A DNA stretch of 64,000 nt from contig NC_089194.1 of NCBI RefSeq assembly GCF_947507565.1, positions 434,001-498,000 of the forward strand. Direction: 5' to 3'. A program made the translations under genes and the position numbers. The notes beneath the pieces are model-generated. The model did not search any database. It worked only from the letters and a program-made list of their open reading frames with translations, and had not been told where the DNA came from. Shown piece after piece: positions 22,036 to 34,300 of this stretch. The DNA is from Oscarella lobularis. Its lineage: Eukaryota; Porifera; Homoscleromorpha; Homosclerophorida; Oscarellidae. Positions within the stretch are counted from its first letter, which is position 1; each line of letters opens with the position of its first letter.

Positions 22036-25000
22036 TCAGCTCCACGGCTCACCAACGAGCTCCACTTTTTCTCCGCCATACACCTTACCTTTAACCATTC
22101 TCTTCGCTGGACAACATTTGTACTCCTCGTCAGACGCCTGAATGCCTTCCAATCTGGCCAAACAGTCCGTAGCTAAAGGCCGATTAGAACAAATGGGATC
22201 GACCATTCTTAGGCCAAGACGCCTTATGCTAGGATGGTTAACACTTGTTCCCTGCGTCATTCTCTTTCTTGGTGCTGGTTTCTCTCCCGTCATCAATTCG
22301 ATGAACGTCACGCCGAGGCTATAGACGTCGGCCATTTTCGTGTTGTGCTCACCAAGTTTGAGCCTTTCCGGAGCAATATAATCAGGACTCATTAGCCCGG
22401 CTGAAAGACTGGAGACTTCGGAAAAACGAGCTGCTCCCAAATCGCAGATTTTCGCTTGCATGAGAGATGTGACAACGACGTTCGTTGATCGAATGTCTCC
22501 GTGAAGAATGCCGAGTCCGTGAAGATAGCAGATTCCAGATGAACAGCCGACTGCTACGTCGACTTGTTCTCTCAGAGATAGACGTCCGCCCGCTACGGCA
22601 ATGATATCAGAGAGAGAGGCTTCGAGAAGCTCTGATACTAATCTCAGTGGAATGCCATCTTGAGTGATGACGCCTAGCAAAGAGACGATGTTCGGATGAT
22701 GAACTTGGCTGCAGATTGAGATTTCTTGCTCCAGACGACGAAGATATTCATCAACGCGAAGAAAGTCGAAGAATGTCTTGACGGCGACATTGCACCCGCG
22801 CCAACGACCCACACGAACGTCTCGAGTAAGGAATAAGTCAAATCATAGAATATCCTACTTATTAGATTATCCTACTTATTTACCTCCGTGCGATCCACCA
22901 CCGAGTTTGACGTCACTTATGATAACGTCGGGGGAGGAAAATTGATGCACGCTTTCGTATTGGCTCAAATTTCTTTGCGCTTCTTGAGCAACTAGTCGTG
23001 CTTCATCGCGTTCCTGCTCCAGTTGAGCGGAACGTTCAGACATCCTTCCTAAGAAGAGATCATTGTCGTACAGTACTACAGTACACATCTATCTCTCACT
23101 AATATCCGTTTCTGCTCGAGCAATTCGCTCACGGAGGTACTGACTCGCCTTTTCAACTTCAGTCATTTTTTCTTTGTGCTCTGAAAGTATAGTGTCCTTC
23201 TCTTTTTGCAGGTCACGGACGAACTAATGCAATGCCAAAATAGAATCCCTTTATTATTAACATTATTACCACCAACCAACCTGTTGAGACGAATGAAGAT
23301 TTCTCTCTGTAGCTCGAGAAAAAGCTTTCTCCTCTTCCACGAGACGTTGCAGCTCTTGTACAAGCTAAAGAAATACACAAAGTAATTAACTGTATACCTA
23401 GCACAGCTATTTACATGTTGGGACGAGCGGAGATCTTCGGTAAGACTTTCCTTCTCCGTACAAGCAGTGATACTCTTTTTTTCAGACTTATCAAGGCGAC
23501 GTTGCAGCTCTTGTACTAGCTAAAGAAATATGCAAAATAATTCACTCTCTTTAGTACAGCTATATACCTCTGCAAGACTTTCCTTCTCCGAATTGGCAAT
23601 ATTTCTCTCTTTTTCCGCCCTATCATGGCGACTTTGCAACTAACCAACACGCTAACAAATTGAAAACATTGGTTCAGATTAAATATCTCTCTACTGACCT
23701 TTGAAGACACGATGAGAGTCTGCTCTCCCAAGACAAAAGCGCTTATAGTGGGTGAAGATCGAAAAGACTTTGAATCTGCTCTCAAAGTCGTTTCTTCTGC
23801 CTAGAAAACGACAATTCTTATTTGACTTTGAATAAGAAGCATTTTTGAAGTTATGTCATAACTGTGTGACAACTAGAATGGCATTTGTTTCGTTAGGTCA
23901 CATTACTGACCTAATTATCTGCTAACAACTAATTTAATAAAATATCTCCGCATGCTGTTTCAAGACAATCAATTGGTTTGTGCATTTGCTCCGTTCTTGA
24001 CGTGCACAGTGATATAAAGTCTTTCTTCTATATAGGGTATAACATTGTCTATAATATATCCCACACTTTGACACTTTCAAAGACATCGAATCAATTTAAT
24101 CTATTCCTCATTATCGTTTGCATACGAGCGGAAGGTAATAATTTTAATGTTTAATTCTATGAGGACGCATGCCTAGATTTACTTCAGGTTTTGGAATTGC
24201 TTCCTCTCTTTTATCCGCAGTAATTTCTTTATCTGTAGAAGAAGTCGCCTACAAAAAATTCGTATCAATACGTCACAAAATCTCATCTATGATTTCCTCT
24301 CGCTCGCTGAAAATATTCACGAGTTTTTCTTTCAGCGAAACGCGATTTTTCGAATGAGCGATTTCAATGGCTCCTCTATTTCTCTACATCACTTAAAGAT
24401 TAGAAGCTAAACTGTCTTTCGTAGTATCTCACTTTGTCCTGTGCATAAATATTGCATCCCTTTAGAATTAGAAAATTCATCACTCTTCCATTTCCATAGC
24501 CAATAGCTACCAAAAACGGCGTTCTTCCTTCCTATATTGCAATGAAGTTTGTGAGAAAAAAAATTGCTAATAAATCAATACGAAATTGACAGCTTCAATA
24601 TCTGCCCCAACTGAAAGCAAATATTCTGAAATTTCAACGTAATCCCATCGACATGCCCAATGAAGGGAAGTGTTGCCCTAAAAATCATTGCATTGAAATA
24701 TTGTCTGGTTCTTTTGGGCAAAAGCCACATCCACAGCCGTTTTATTTTGATTTCCTGCCCAGAATACTTCGCTTTGTTTGACACAGTCTAACATCCGGGA
24801 AGTAATCACTATAGCAAAAAATGCTATTCTACTCTATTCATCGAAACTGGCTCTCATATTTGTGGATATGGCCAATATTACGTTAAATTGAATACCCGAT
24901 TAGATTTATGATTGACATCCAATCCCAATTCAATGAGTCGTTTGGCAATCCCCAAATGACCCCACACACTCGCATATGCCAAAGCTTCACCATACTACAA

Positions 25001-25290
25001 GCTTCTCATTAGTAATAACCCTAATGATAGTTACACTTACGCTGCCCTCTGCACGAATATTGCATCCATTTTCAATTAAAACTTCCATCAATTCTCTATT
25101 TCCATTCGCAGCGGATGAGAGAAAGGGCGTCATATCAAACTATTAATTAATCATTTGGTCATGATCAGTGATTGCCAATAAAGCAGTACCCATGCACTAG
25201 CTTCCATGTCTGCTCCAGCAGAAATCAAATATCTTGCCATTCCAGCGTCACGTACCAAATGAAGGCAGGTTTCTCCATTCTAAATAGGGC
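22036..25290 (-). CDS. Ankyrin-repeat / coiled-coil / TKL-like kinase
   Basis: Reading downward on the minus strand, exons from about 25,290 to 24,400 encode ankyrin repeats (NGETCLHLVRDAGMARYLIS; TPFLSSAANGNRELMEVLIE; ALAYASVWGHLGIAKRLIEL). Exons at 23,800-22,900 encode heptad-rich coiled coil (residues such as EKERNIANSEKESLAE). The kinase starts with a Gly-rich loop (DVKLGGGSHGGK, split by an intron at about 22,875-22,812) and VAVKTF with the ATP lysine. The catalytic loop reads HGDIRSTN instead of HRDLKxxN, and the magnesium motif is DLG instead of DFG. SPDYIAPE and DVYSLGVTFIELMTGEKP follow. The stop is at 22,036. The Asp residues needed for catalysis remain, so activity is possible. The N-terminus is not fixed: the first ankyrin exon lies against the foldback element at 25,334. 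A broken ankyrin relative lies at 40,545-41,600. Confidence 0.72.
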
Positions 25291-25333
25291 GTGAGAGAAT
25301 CGAAGTTTTGACTTTCTGATTTGGAACTACTCT

Positions 25334-25830
25334 AGCCTCGGTCCCAGACCCTCCCTCGCGTACCGGATGCTCCGTTCCTACGAGAGAGGGTCTGGTACGG
25401 TTCCGCCCCTTCCACGCCCATTCATCCAAGCATTATGACGTGGGGGAACAATAGGGTTAGCGAAGAGCAATACACTCCTGTACTCGCCCGAGACGAGTTA
25501 GTAGGCTAAAATCGCATAATTCAGCCGTTCACGCCATCGTTTGCGAGCCGTATGCTGCTTCTCCTGAGATAGGAATACTTCGATGATAGCCGATTGATGG
25601 TCGTAAAACGATGGGAACGCCTCAGGAGAAACAGCATATGCAAACGATGGCGTGAACGGCTGGAGTATGCGATTTTAGCCTACCTCGTCTTGGGCGAGTA
25701 CCGGAGTGTATTGCTCTTCGCTAACCCCCACGTCATTATGCGTGGGCGAATGGGCGTGAATGGGGCGGAACCGTACCAGACCTCTCTCGAAGGAACGGTG
25801 CATCCGGGAAGGGAGGGAGGGTCTGGGATT
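25334..25830. mobile_element. Long foldback element
   Basis: Two arms of about 230 bases (25,342-25,585 and 25,600-25,830) are near-perfect inverted copies, for example TCCCAGACCCTCCCTC against GAGGGAGGGTCTGGGA and CGTTCACGCCATCGTTTGC against its complement. The left tip TAGCCTCGG is shared with the element at 26,474-27,050, so they belong to one family. The right tip seems trimmed. There is no transposase frame; open frames here come from the arms. It abuts the ankyrin kinase gene. Confidence 0.75.
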
Positions 25831-26473
25831 CATCGTACCTCTCTTTTCGCTGTCTGCCACTTTTTCGGATAAAGTCGAATACATGAAGAAACGGTTTCTG
25901 TATCTCCATTTTCGACAGCCGAAAGAAAGGCTAGGAGAAGCCACACATAATTGTTATTTTTAGACAAGACTACCAGGAAAAGGAGTTATAACAACCGTCA
26001 AAGCTATTGCCCATTGTGAGAGAATCACAGACGAGAGAAGGAAGGAGGACTTCGCGAATCGCGTTATATCGCGAGATGGGATCGGGTTAATATTTATGAT
26101 CCATACGTCATCCAAAGCGTGCGCTACCGTACGGACTTAACGTCCGGAGCGAATCCGAGAGTCATGTGTACATCGAGATGATCCGTCCGTTTCTCAACGT
26201 CCAAACTTTTGGATTCCCATCGGCGAGGGTCGGCGCGGCCTCGACGCGGCGGAGGGGGCGTTTTCCTAGACGCGAATTCACGCAGGCGTGCGCGAATGCC
26301 TACGCAAATTGTACGTGTTTAGAAATGACGTCTACTGATCACATGACTATAAGTGACAAATCAGAGACTGCAGTCCAGTTTGGCGAAGCCGGCTGCTGAT
26401 TGGCCGATGCCATAGCAACCTACGCCAAACCACGCCTTGTCCACGCCCCACCAACGAGCAGTCTCCAAGCCTG
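25831..26473. other. Stretch without a recognised gene
   Basis: Sequence between two foldback elements. Open frames exist on both strands (for example 26,166-26,399), but none shows a domain or splice structure that supports a gene. Confidence 0.45.
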
Positions 26474-27050
26474 TAGCCTCGGAGTCCCAGACCTTCTCTC
26501 GCGTGCTTTAGGGTGGGCGTGCCGGGCGCGAGAGAAGGTCTGGGCACTCTTCTCATGTAGGCCTGTTCCTTTGATCTTAATTGACCAATCAGAGAACGAG
26601 CACCCGATGCGGGTGCCCTATCAGCGGCGAGTCCAAAAACGAATTACGGCTATCCGGGTTTCATACCGTCCCGTAGTCTAGCGATCGATGGAAATGTATC
26701 GGACTTTTAGTCGCTACCGCGATCGATCTTCGATCGATATCGATCGGGACACCGATCGATAGAGATTGATCGAACTACCGATCGATTGAAGATCGATTTC
26801 GATCGATCGGACTAACGATCGATCGAAGATCGAGGGACACCGATCGATGGAGATCGATCGGACTACCGATCGATCGAAGATCGATACGAATCCCCGTAGA
26901 AGTCGAGCTTCGGTGGTGAGAGGCGGGCGCAACGTAATCAAATTTGAGATCAAAGGGACAGGCCTACATGAGAAGCGTGCCCAGACCTTCTCTCGCGCCC
27001 GGCACGCCCACCCTAAAGCACGCGAGAGAAGGTCTGGGACTCCGAGGCTA
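26474..27050. mobile_element. Foldback (MULE-like) element with perfect 9-base target duplication
   Basis: The inverted ends of about 100 bases run from TAGCCTCGGAGTCCCAGACC to GGTCTGGGACTCCGAGGCTA. Direct flanks CCAAGCCTG (26,465-26,473 and 27,051-27,059) are identical. A 9-base duplication and long inverted ends point to the Mutator-like (MULE) group. The core is a GATCGAT palindrome array. No protein is encoded. The intact duplication suggests recent insertion. Confidence 0.82.
26712..26886. repeat. CGATCGAT palindrome array
   Basis: About 175 bases made of units such as GACTACCGATCGATCGAAGATCGAT repeat with small changes about every 40-50 bases, each carrying one or more CGATCG palindromes. 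It forms the centre of the foldback element. Confidence 0.85.
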
Positions 27051-28204
27051 CCAAGCCTGTTTATCCAGGCTCACGCAGTAAGAGCCGCCCGGATAACAGG
27101 CTGGATACGAGCCTACTCGAAGTCATGATCAACATTCAAGCTTTTTTAGCCAAAGCACAGCTTCCATGTTTAGCCAATCACGTGACTGTTTCTTTACATG
27201 TTATCGTTGATCTACTTTCAAACGGAATGCGCCGATGACATCGCTTCTCAATTAAGAGTCGCATATGGGAAACAAATATTGAGTCTCAGAAAGAAACATA
27301 CTCTTTTATCTTGCTTGTCCGATGTCAGAATCCATGGGTTTTTGAATCCATGGGGTTTTTTTGACGTACCAATATTAATGTGTGGGGAGAAAACGGGGCG
27401 CTGTGTCCAAATGGGGTCCCCGATTGAGTATTTACTGCCACGTCGCCGGATACGACCTAAAAATCAAATACTCTAAATAAAGCGCGATATCTTTAATTGC
27501 AAGAGCGTCCGCGTCTCTCGAGACGACAAAATGAAAAATGGGAGATTTAGCCGAAACGAAACGACTGACAATCGCCACAAAAAATTGCGACTAGGACTTT
27601 TCAAGCTTCGACACCGACGAAGCCATTGCACGCGACGCGAATCGAACACACACATGAGAAGAGGGGCCCACCTTCAGTCGCACCCGCTCGCGAATGCTCA
27701 CCTGTATTTCAGTCATCTTGACGTACGTAAATCTCGGTTAGACGACCATCAGCGCCGTCTAATCTCGTCCAGACTTCGACTGTCCCCATCAAATTGTTAG
27801 AGCACGTTATTCTGCAATGACTCGATCGTGCATTGAAAAAAAACATTACAGACTGAACACCCATAATAGCGCCCAAATTTTAGGAGGACACGTGCCATTC
27901 CTATTATAGAGAGCCAGAGGGGCTGTCGACGTTCAGACGTGATTCGTAAGTTTAGAGTCGCACGCCATAATACCTCGAGGGAAGAAGCCTTTTAATGTCA
28001 GCGTCAATTCCCAGAAAGAGTTCACGTGTTAAAGTCTTGAATTCTCATTCCGACCGAGAAAGACTAATAAGTGATGGACTATGCTTCTCAATAAGTAATT
28101 CAAGACTTAGAGGTCGTTGAATTCAACGTCACTTTATAGGCCTCTCCGACAAAGAAAACGTATGCATGCTTTACTCGACGAGCCAACGCCCTATTCAGGC
28201 CACA
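27051..28204. other. Stretch without a supported gene
   Basis: A minus-strand ATG with five codons before a GTGAGC donor (about 27,719-27,700) could be a first coding exon, but no following exon was identified. Nothing else is supported. Confidence 0.4.
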
Positions 28205-29278
28205 ATGATCGCCAACTCCAAAGCTCTTGCTTGCGTCGTGTCTGTCGTCGGCCTCTTTTTTGGTTGTATGCCTATGGTAGACGGAAATCCCACGTGCAAC
28301 ATCCCGTAAGACGCTGACAAATTAAAAAATCCCTGAAGAATGTTGTTAGATCAACGGAAAGTACGTCACCTGGCAGCACATCCGCGAGCTTTACAGCATA
28401 TGCCGAGAAAGTGCTGACAGAAGTGGCCTGTCCCTACTGCCGTAGAGCTAACGTCATTCATACTCGCGTATGCGAGTGGATCTCGCAGCTCAGGTACAAG
28501 TAGTTGCTTGTCTATTGGTGCTAGGATAAAAGAAAAATATTGTGGTTGCAGGTCTTGAGCGCATCTGTAGCTCACGGTCTTGAACATTTTCTGATAGAGA
28601 GATCAGAAGAAACGGCGCGATTTGTGCGAATGTTCGACAGATTCTTTGACTGTTTGAATGTGAGATCGCTCAGGGCTGTCAAATCAGATCGGCGTGGCTA
28701 CACTAGTTCTGACGACAGGCGGCGAGAGGTTAGCCATTACTTGTACTTGTAGCAGTCACACTTGCCTTGCTAGTTTTTAGAGAAGGAGTTTCTGGGGTAT
28801 CTCCATGAATGGAAATTGCAAGTTGAATCAATGAATTTAACAAAAAAAGAGAAAGCCCAAAGGCAGCTTAGTAAAGAGACGCTGGAAGGATTGATTATGA
28901 CAGGTAATTCAATCATCTACTGCATATTATAATAAGGAGCATCAATCTATGTACCATTGTAGTACGTTCGTTTGTCGGGCTGCTTAGCTACATTTTTACC
29001 GTCGAAGGATCTGAAAAATGCTTTTTTGCAAGTGGCCATCTCAACCAGGATCCAACAGAGAACTATTTTGGACAGCAGAGAGCGCGCGGAGGACGGCGGA
29101 CAATCCGTCTGTCAAGCAGTTCATGGACAACACTATGTCGCTACGGCAGCAAGGATCAGCAGCTCTTCCGGTCAGAGGCAACTCAAGTCGAAAGCGATTA
29201 TTGTACCCAGATGATATGATTGAAAACGACCCTATTCCCAAGCGAAGGAGAGGTTCACAGAGTAAATCGGATAAATGA
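28205..29278 (+). pseudogene. Decayed P-element/THAP9-like transposase
   Basis: Pieces of a P-type transposase can be read in order with intron-like gaps. NPTCNIP at 28,290 is followed after a GTAAGA donor by INGKYVTWQHIRELYSICRE at 28,352. MRVDLAAQ at about 28,470 precedes SASVAHGLEHFLIE at 28,560 and RMFDRFFDCLNVRS. EFLGYLHEWKLQVE is at 28,785. The conserved end reads LNQDPTENYFGQQRARGGR near 29,040. After that the frame must shift to continue as DNPSVKQFMDNTMSLRQQG. A stop follows SLLP near 28,440. The N-terminal zinc-finger (THAP) part was not found. The gene is inactive. Confidence 0.7.
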
Positions 29279-29331
29279 CTCGAGCAATATAAATATAGTC
29301 GGCATGCTGCATGCGTTGCCTACTTCTCGGT

Positions 29332-30273
29332 AACTAAGGACTTCCTCAATCTCCTACTCTTAGCAGTCCCCATACCCTTCATTCGCTTATACTGCTCTAA
29401 CCATTTAGCGGCGATGGAATGACCGCGAATTCGGATGAATAGACAGACAATTTCTCTTAGCAGGTCTTCTTGATCGTTCTTGTCAGCGTCTTGCGTCAGG
29501 CTCTGCCAGAATGACTGAACATCAAGCGCTTCAATTACGTGGTCGCGGACGACGTCGATTTTTCCCTCAATCAGCTGTGGGAGGATGTGACGCAGATTCT
29601 GTTCAACCGCTACAAAAAATTCAAACGCTGCATCGGTGACCTCAAAAAGACTGCCCCTGTTGACGCGCCGAAGCCAAGCTTCAGAATCGATGTCGTCTCC
29701 TGACTCGCCATTCTCTTCCGGCTTGTCTTTTTTCAGCTTCTCCAGGAGGGTGCAGAAGACGTGCTTTCCTCACGACATAGACTTGCGGAGAATTTGGTAA
29801 GGAATATAGCCCGACATGTAGCGTAGAGCGTTAGCCTCATCGGCCGACAAACTCTCCGCAGGACCTAACGGTGAGGCCAGGGCACCCCCAACACCGTCGC
29901 TCCCAAAGCGTCTCGCAAATGCTTTGCGGTAAATACTGTCGTTCACCGATTGCTGAAGAAGGGAATCAGCCAGTCGGCCGCCGAGCATGTTGCTGATGCA
30001 TTCCCAATACAGAGGCAATGCCGTCACTGATGCCTCCTGAAATGCCATTGACGCGTTCTCTCGCCGAATTGTCAGCGTGACTCCCTTCTCTCCACGTTTG
30101 ACGCAATCGTCTATTGCGGCGACGATCGAAGTTACGGGAGAATCGAAAATGCGACTATCGAGACGGAAAAGGAGTTCCTTCGCGTGTTCTCTCGCCAAAT
30201 CAAGGCGTGGCGAAGTCATCGAACACACGTCTTCGCCAATGAATGTCTGGAGACCGTCGATAAAGTGCTCCAT
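29332..30273 (-). pseudogene. Transposon-associated ORF with one in-frame TGA
   Basis: A single frame runs from ATG at 30,273 to TAG near 29,318, interrupted only by TGA at 29,770-29,772. Residues before the stop include ADEANALRYMSGYIPYQILR. After it, the same frame continues as CTLLEKLKKDKPEE and ends with IRIRGHSIAAKWLEQYK and RLRKSLVTEK. Proteins with this LRY-x-x-GY segment and RG(F/H)S-x-A-x-x-W/WLE-x-YK ending are abundant, repeat-associated hypothetical proteins in cnidarians and sponges (from memory, family name unknown). It lies end to end with the decayed P-type transposase on the other strand. It is either a recent pseudogene or a read-through gene. Confidence 0.5.
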
Positions 30274-30480
30274 TTACTGCGAGACACACCTTGTACCACT
30301 AATAGTCACGTGACTGGGCAAGTTTCCAATCCCTCTCTATTTTCTATCTATGATTTCAGGAACGAGTAGGCATATTATACAGGCTACATTATCGAGGATA
30401 AATACTATTAAACGTAACGGGCCCATAGCAATGAGCTTTATCAGTAACGTTCATAGAGAGAACGCAGTAAAGGAGCACGA

Positions 30481-30534
30481 TGGGTTTGTCGTGCTGCGAG
30501 CGCAGCTCGCTGCACGCAACAGCACGCAAACCCA
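30481..30534. repeat. Perfect-ended hairpin
   Basis: TGGGTTTG(T)CGTGCTG pairs with CAGCACGCAAACCCA across a 20-base loop that itself contains GAGCGCAGCTCGC. It lies between the transposon remnant and an R1 fragment; no function is apparent. Confidence 0.7.
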
Positions 30535-30841
30535 ACAGCGAGCTGATAATGGGCCTCGTGATACGATCACCCAAAGGGGCAGAGATTAGGGTGAGGAGAG
30601 GTATAGCTCTGTGTCACGCTTACATAAGAGGCCAAATTGTACATGTAGGCCTTTGTGGAAAATAAAGCATGCCAACTCACGTGGTTAGGCAGTGCGATGC
30701 AAATTATGCAAAAAGGCTTCACAAAAATTAGAGTAATAAGAATGTGCTGGGGGTGTTCGGGGATCCCATGATGGCTCACGAAAGGCGATCATTATCTAGT
30801 CGATTGCTGTAATCGATTGTCGTAATCGATTTTTGGCAGCT

Positions 30842-30880
30842 ACGGCGCTCCATACGGCGCTCCATACGGCGCTCCATACT
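30842..30880. repeat. Three tandem copies of a 12-base unit
   Basis: GGCGCTCCATAC occurs three times in a row (TACGGCGCTCCA...). It immediately precedes an R1 fragment. Confidence 0.85.
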
Positions 30881-31145
30881 AGGCTGTCACGGAACGCTTA
30901 TCGACTTTGGGCGAGACGTTACAATCGATATCCGGGAGGGCAGGAAGAATCATCATTTATCCGGGATGTTAACGGTTCAACAGTTCGCGTCCGAATCCGC
31001 TCCCATCGCGGCAATCCTCGGTGTTCTCAGTGATCGAATGCGTTTTCAGTCGGTTTCACTCGCCGTTTAAACGGCGAAAAATCCCTCTCGAAGGAGTAAA
31101 TGACGTTAGTTTCTTCCCAAACTCCCGGATATCGATTGTTTAATT
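30881..31145. repeat. R1 fragment, copy e, internally inverted
   Basis: 30,883-30,955 (GTCACGGAACGCTTATCGAC to GGGAGGGCAGGAAG) is the reverse complement of the part of R1 that lies at about 1,090-1,170 in copy a. 30,955-31,140 (ATTTATCCGGGATGTTAAC onward) is in the forward orientation and corresponds to about 925-1,125. The copy is therefore folded back on itself. Confidence 0.7.
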
Positions 31146-31353
31146 TCCAAATATTCCACACGAGGGAACGACAGTAAGGCATGATAGTGTGCTGAAAAAC
31201 TTTTGGTTTTAGATGTAATGTGAAACTGGCAACAAAAAAAAGCCTTACGAATCGCGCAGCTCCGAGTCATAAAGCCTCAGGCTGGAAAAACGCTAGCTAC
31301 GCACTACACAAAAGAAAGAAAGAAACCCCAAGTTTACCATGTATGGCAGTCGA

Positions 31354-34300
31354 TCAGACAGGAGGTTCGCCGTCAAAAATTGGACTCTCTAATACCGCCC
31401 ACACTCCGCTTTCAGGCTTTGCCGTCTCGACGATTTCTTCGGCCTCTTCTACCTTCCAGAATAATAACTGGTCGTCATAATCGACACTGCCTGATTCACC
31501 ACCGTAAGCCGTCTCGCCCAATTTTTCTGCTAAGCGCGGAGAGCGCTTCGAAGGTGGAGGCACTCCAGAATAAAAATCAGATGCCGGTAGAGATGACCTC
31601 TTCGCCGCACCAGATGAACCCGTTTTCTTCTTCGGCGGCTCAGGCACGAAGACGGCGTCGGCATCTTCTTCAGAGGAACTGTGACGGCTTCCGGGAAGTT
31701 TCTTCGGAGTGCGTTTTCGCGGCTTCTTTGCTCGATCGTCGACCTTCGACACAAAGGCGTCCCAAAAGGGAGATTCGGACACTGATAAATTACCTTCTTT
31801 GAGGATGTTGCTTTGGTGTTCTCTTCCGAGACGACGACGGAATCGCTTCCTTCCATCGTCGCAACGTGTTTTCTTTTCGTGGAAGAGTCCCTTTTTCCGA
31901 CGGGCAACGACGCGGCAGATAGACCTGGTTCTTCTTCCAAAGAGGGCTGAGATGTCGGAATCGATCGGTCGTGTTTATCTTTGTGCTCCATTTTCTGTGA
32001 AAGAAAGTAAACATTTGTGGCTTTTTTTCGTTAAGCTACTCACCTCCAGTTCTTCTAGAATTTTATCCAGCTCGTCTTTCCACATAGTCTCTGGAGTCTC
32101 CTCGCTTACCATTCTCAATTCGGACATCTAACGATCGAGAAGAACCCCTAATTAACTGGAATAAAGTCACAAGTCTCTCCGCGTATAGGCCGCAGCACAA
32201 AGTGATTTCCCACGGACACTACATTTAGCTCAACTTTGGTGTAGGTTATTGAATGAATCAATGATGATTGCAGTATGTCATTTAGCTTACAAGGGGCGTG
32301 AGTTATAGACCGAGGCAAAACCTCATAATGCACGATAATCATTCTATAGGTCAGTTATTACATTGCCGTGACCATCGACGTTAGAATCATATATGTTATT
32401 GGGTACCATATTATGTACGTCTATGTTTGAATCAGCAAAGTGACTAGCGGAAGTTAGTTATTGCACCGGAACCGTGCGTTTACCGCACTAGCCATATATT
32501 TCCACTAACTGAAATACAGTACCTAATGGCTGTTCGTACCTTTTCACGTCGCTTTGAAAGAAGCTCGGCTGTCTCCTCTGTCATAGACAAGCCGAGAAGA
32601 TAGTCGAAGTTGAGTCCACGCGCGGTCTTCTCGGCTTCAGATGAAGAAGAAAACGTCTCTTTCCACGCTTCGACGGGATCGGAGGCGAAGCCTCGTCGAC
32701 TCAACAAAGCCATTATCTCCCCTCTCTTCATGTTTTCTACAAAGACATTTACCCTGATTGAATATATGTGCTCGTGAATTCTTTCGTACCAACAATGAAT
32801 TTTCCTTTGGACTTCTCCTCGATAAAACGTTCTTGGTTCCTCAGCTTGTCGACTTCAGCCTTTAGCTGCCTTTCGAGCAACTTCTTTCTCATCGCATATC
32901 GCTCAAGACGCAATTCATAAAATTCTTTCAGAATTTCCAGCACGTTTGAATACTTCTTCAAACATCCCTTACTATCGAACAAAACCTAAAAAGTGTACCC
33001 ATAACCTACTTCGATCGCTCCCAATCCCATCGAAAACTTACAAGATTGTTTGTCGCCAGTGACTTCTTCAACTTGAACGTCTCGTGGAACCCCGTCTCCT
33101 CACAGATATTCATGCTAGCCTTGGTCATAGTGACAACAAACCGAAAAGACGTATCCGTATGATGCTCAGTATAATCACTGTAAGAACTGAAGAAATATAC
33201 TAAAACCCTTGTCGATATCGAGCTCACGTTCACCTAATAAGTTGTTCAGTCGTGTTCGAACCGTGCAACATGCACTCCAGCACTTCCTCTTTATATGTCT
33301 CCTCCGTCCACGGTCCGATTGGAAGTTCTGTGATTTCCAAATGCGTGTCGTCGAGACGAGCGATCTTTCCAAAACTCATGAAATCGTTATTCTCATCCTG
33401 ACGAATCGTGCCGGTGAAACCCTTATAGGACGGTGCCATGGCAACCGGCTCGAGGCCGTCGAGCATTCGCTGAATATTCGCGACGATTTCGCGAACGTCG
33501 TAATTGGGAACAAAGCTACTGAAGTTCCTTCCGATTCCCTCTGATCCGTTGACAAGAACCAGAGGAAGAACGGGGTAATACCACTCGGGTTCGATGCCCA
33601 AGTTGTCGTCGCGAAGATAAGTGAGGCTGGGGTTATCGAGAGGAGATATGATAAGACGAGCAAGTGGGCTGAGAGCGGTGAAAATGTACCGCGAACTAGC
33701 CGCATCTTTGCCCCCGCGAAGACGCGTGCCAAACTGACCGATCGGCTCGAGAAGATTGATGTTGTTACTTCCTACGAAGTTCTGAGCGAGACCAATAATC
33801 GCGTCCTCGAGACTCGTCTATAAAGGAAAACAAAGAAACGTAAGAGAACTACGAAATAGAGAAACGACTTATCTATAATGGAGTTTCTACAGTCTCAGAA
33901 TAAATGAAGTATAAGAATAACAACTAGGAAGGGATAGGCGCTTACACTGCCGTCATGATATGCGGTGAGATCGGCCACAGAACAAGCCAACTGAGACACG
34001 TTCAATACGTCTATGTCCTTCTTCTTGAAACAAGTGAAAATGACCTTTCTCTGACAAGGCTTGAGTCCTGTAATAATTAATTAAACGTCGTCATCTACAA
34101 ATAAACTGAAACGTACCGTCAACTAACGAAGGAATGAATCTTTCATTATCAGCGTTTGCGAACTGCGCGAGCTCTTTGTACACAAAATCGCTGAACGTCA
34201 ATTGGTCGACTTCACGTTCGTGACAAAACGACTAAACCAAACTACTGTGCAAAGGCACCACATTTCTTTCCTTCATGCCATCTATACCTCGTTTTCTCCA

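Noticed and set aside
24290-24400. Apparent 25-28 base introns in the ankyrin genes at 24.3 and 41.5 kb
   Set aside because: The phases do not match. Using an upstream GTGAAT donor (24 kb) or GTAAAT donor (41 kb) gives ordinary introns that keep the frame.
26712-26886. CRISPR-like array
   Set aside because: Repeats are palindromic and grade into each other without unique spacers, and this is animal DNA within a transposon.
28205-28310. Secreted peptide with a signal sequence
   Set aside because: The exon continues into transposase motifs (NPTCNIP-INGKYVTW), so the hydrophobic start is probably incidental.
31380-32131. Plus-strand open frames over the topoisomerase II tail
   Set aside because: They are complements of the charged C-terminal tail, which has the expected Lys/Ser/Glu composition on the minus strand.
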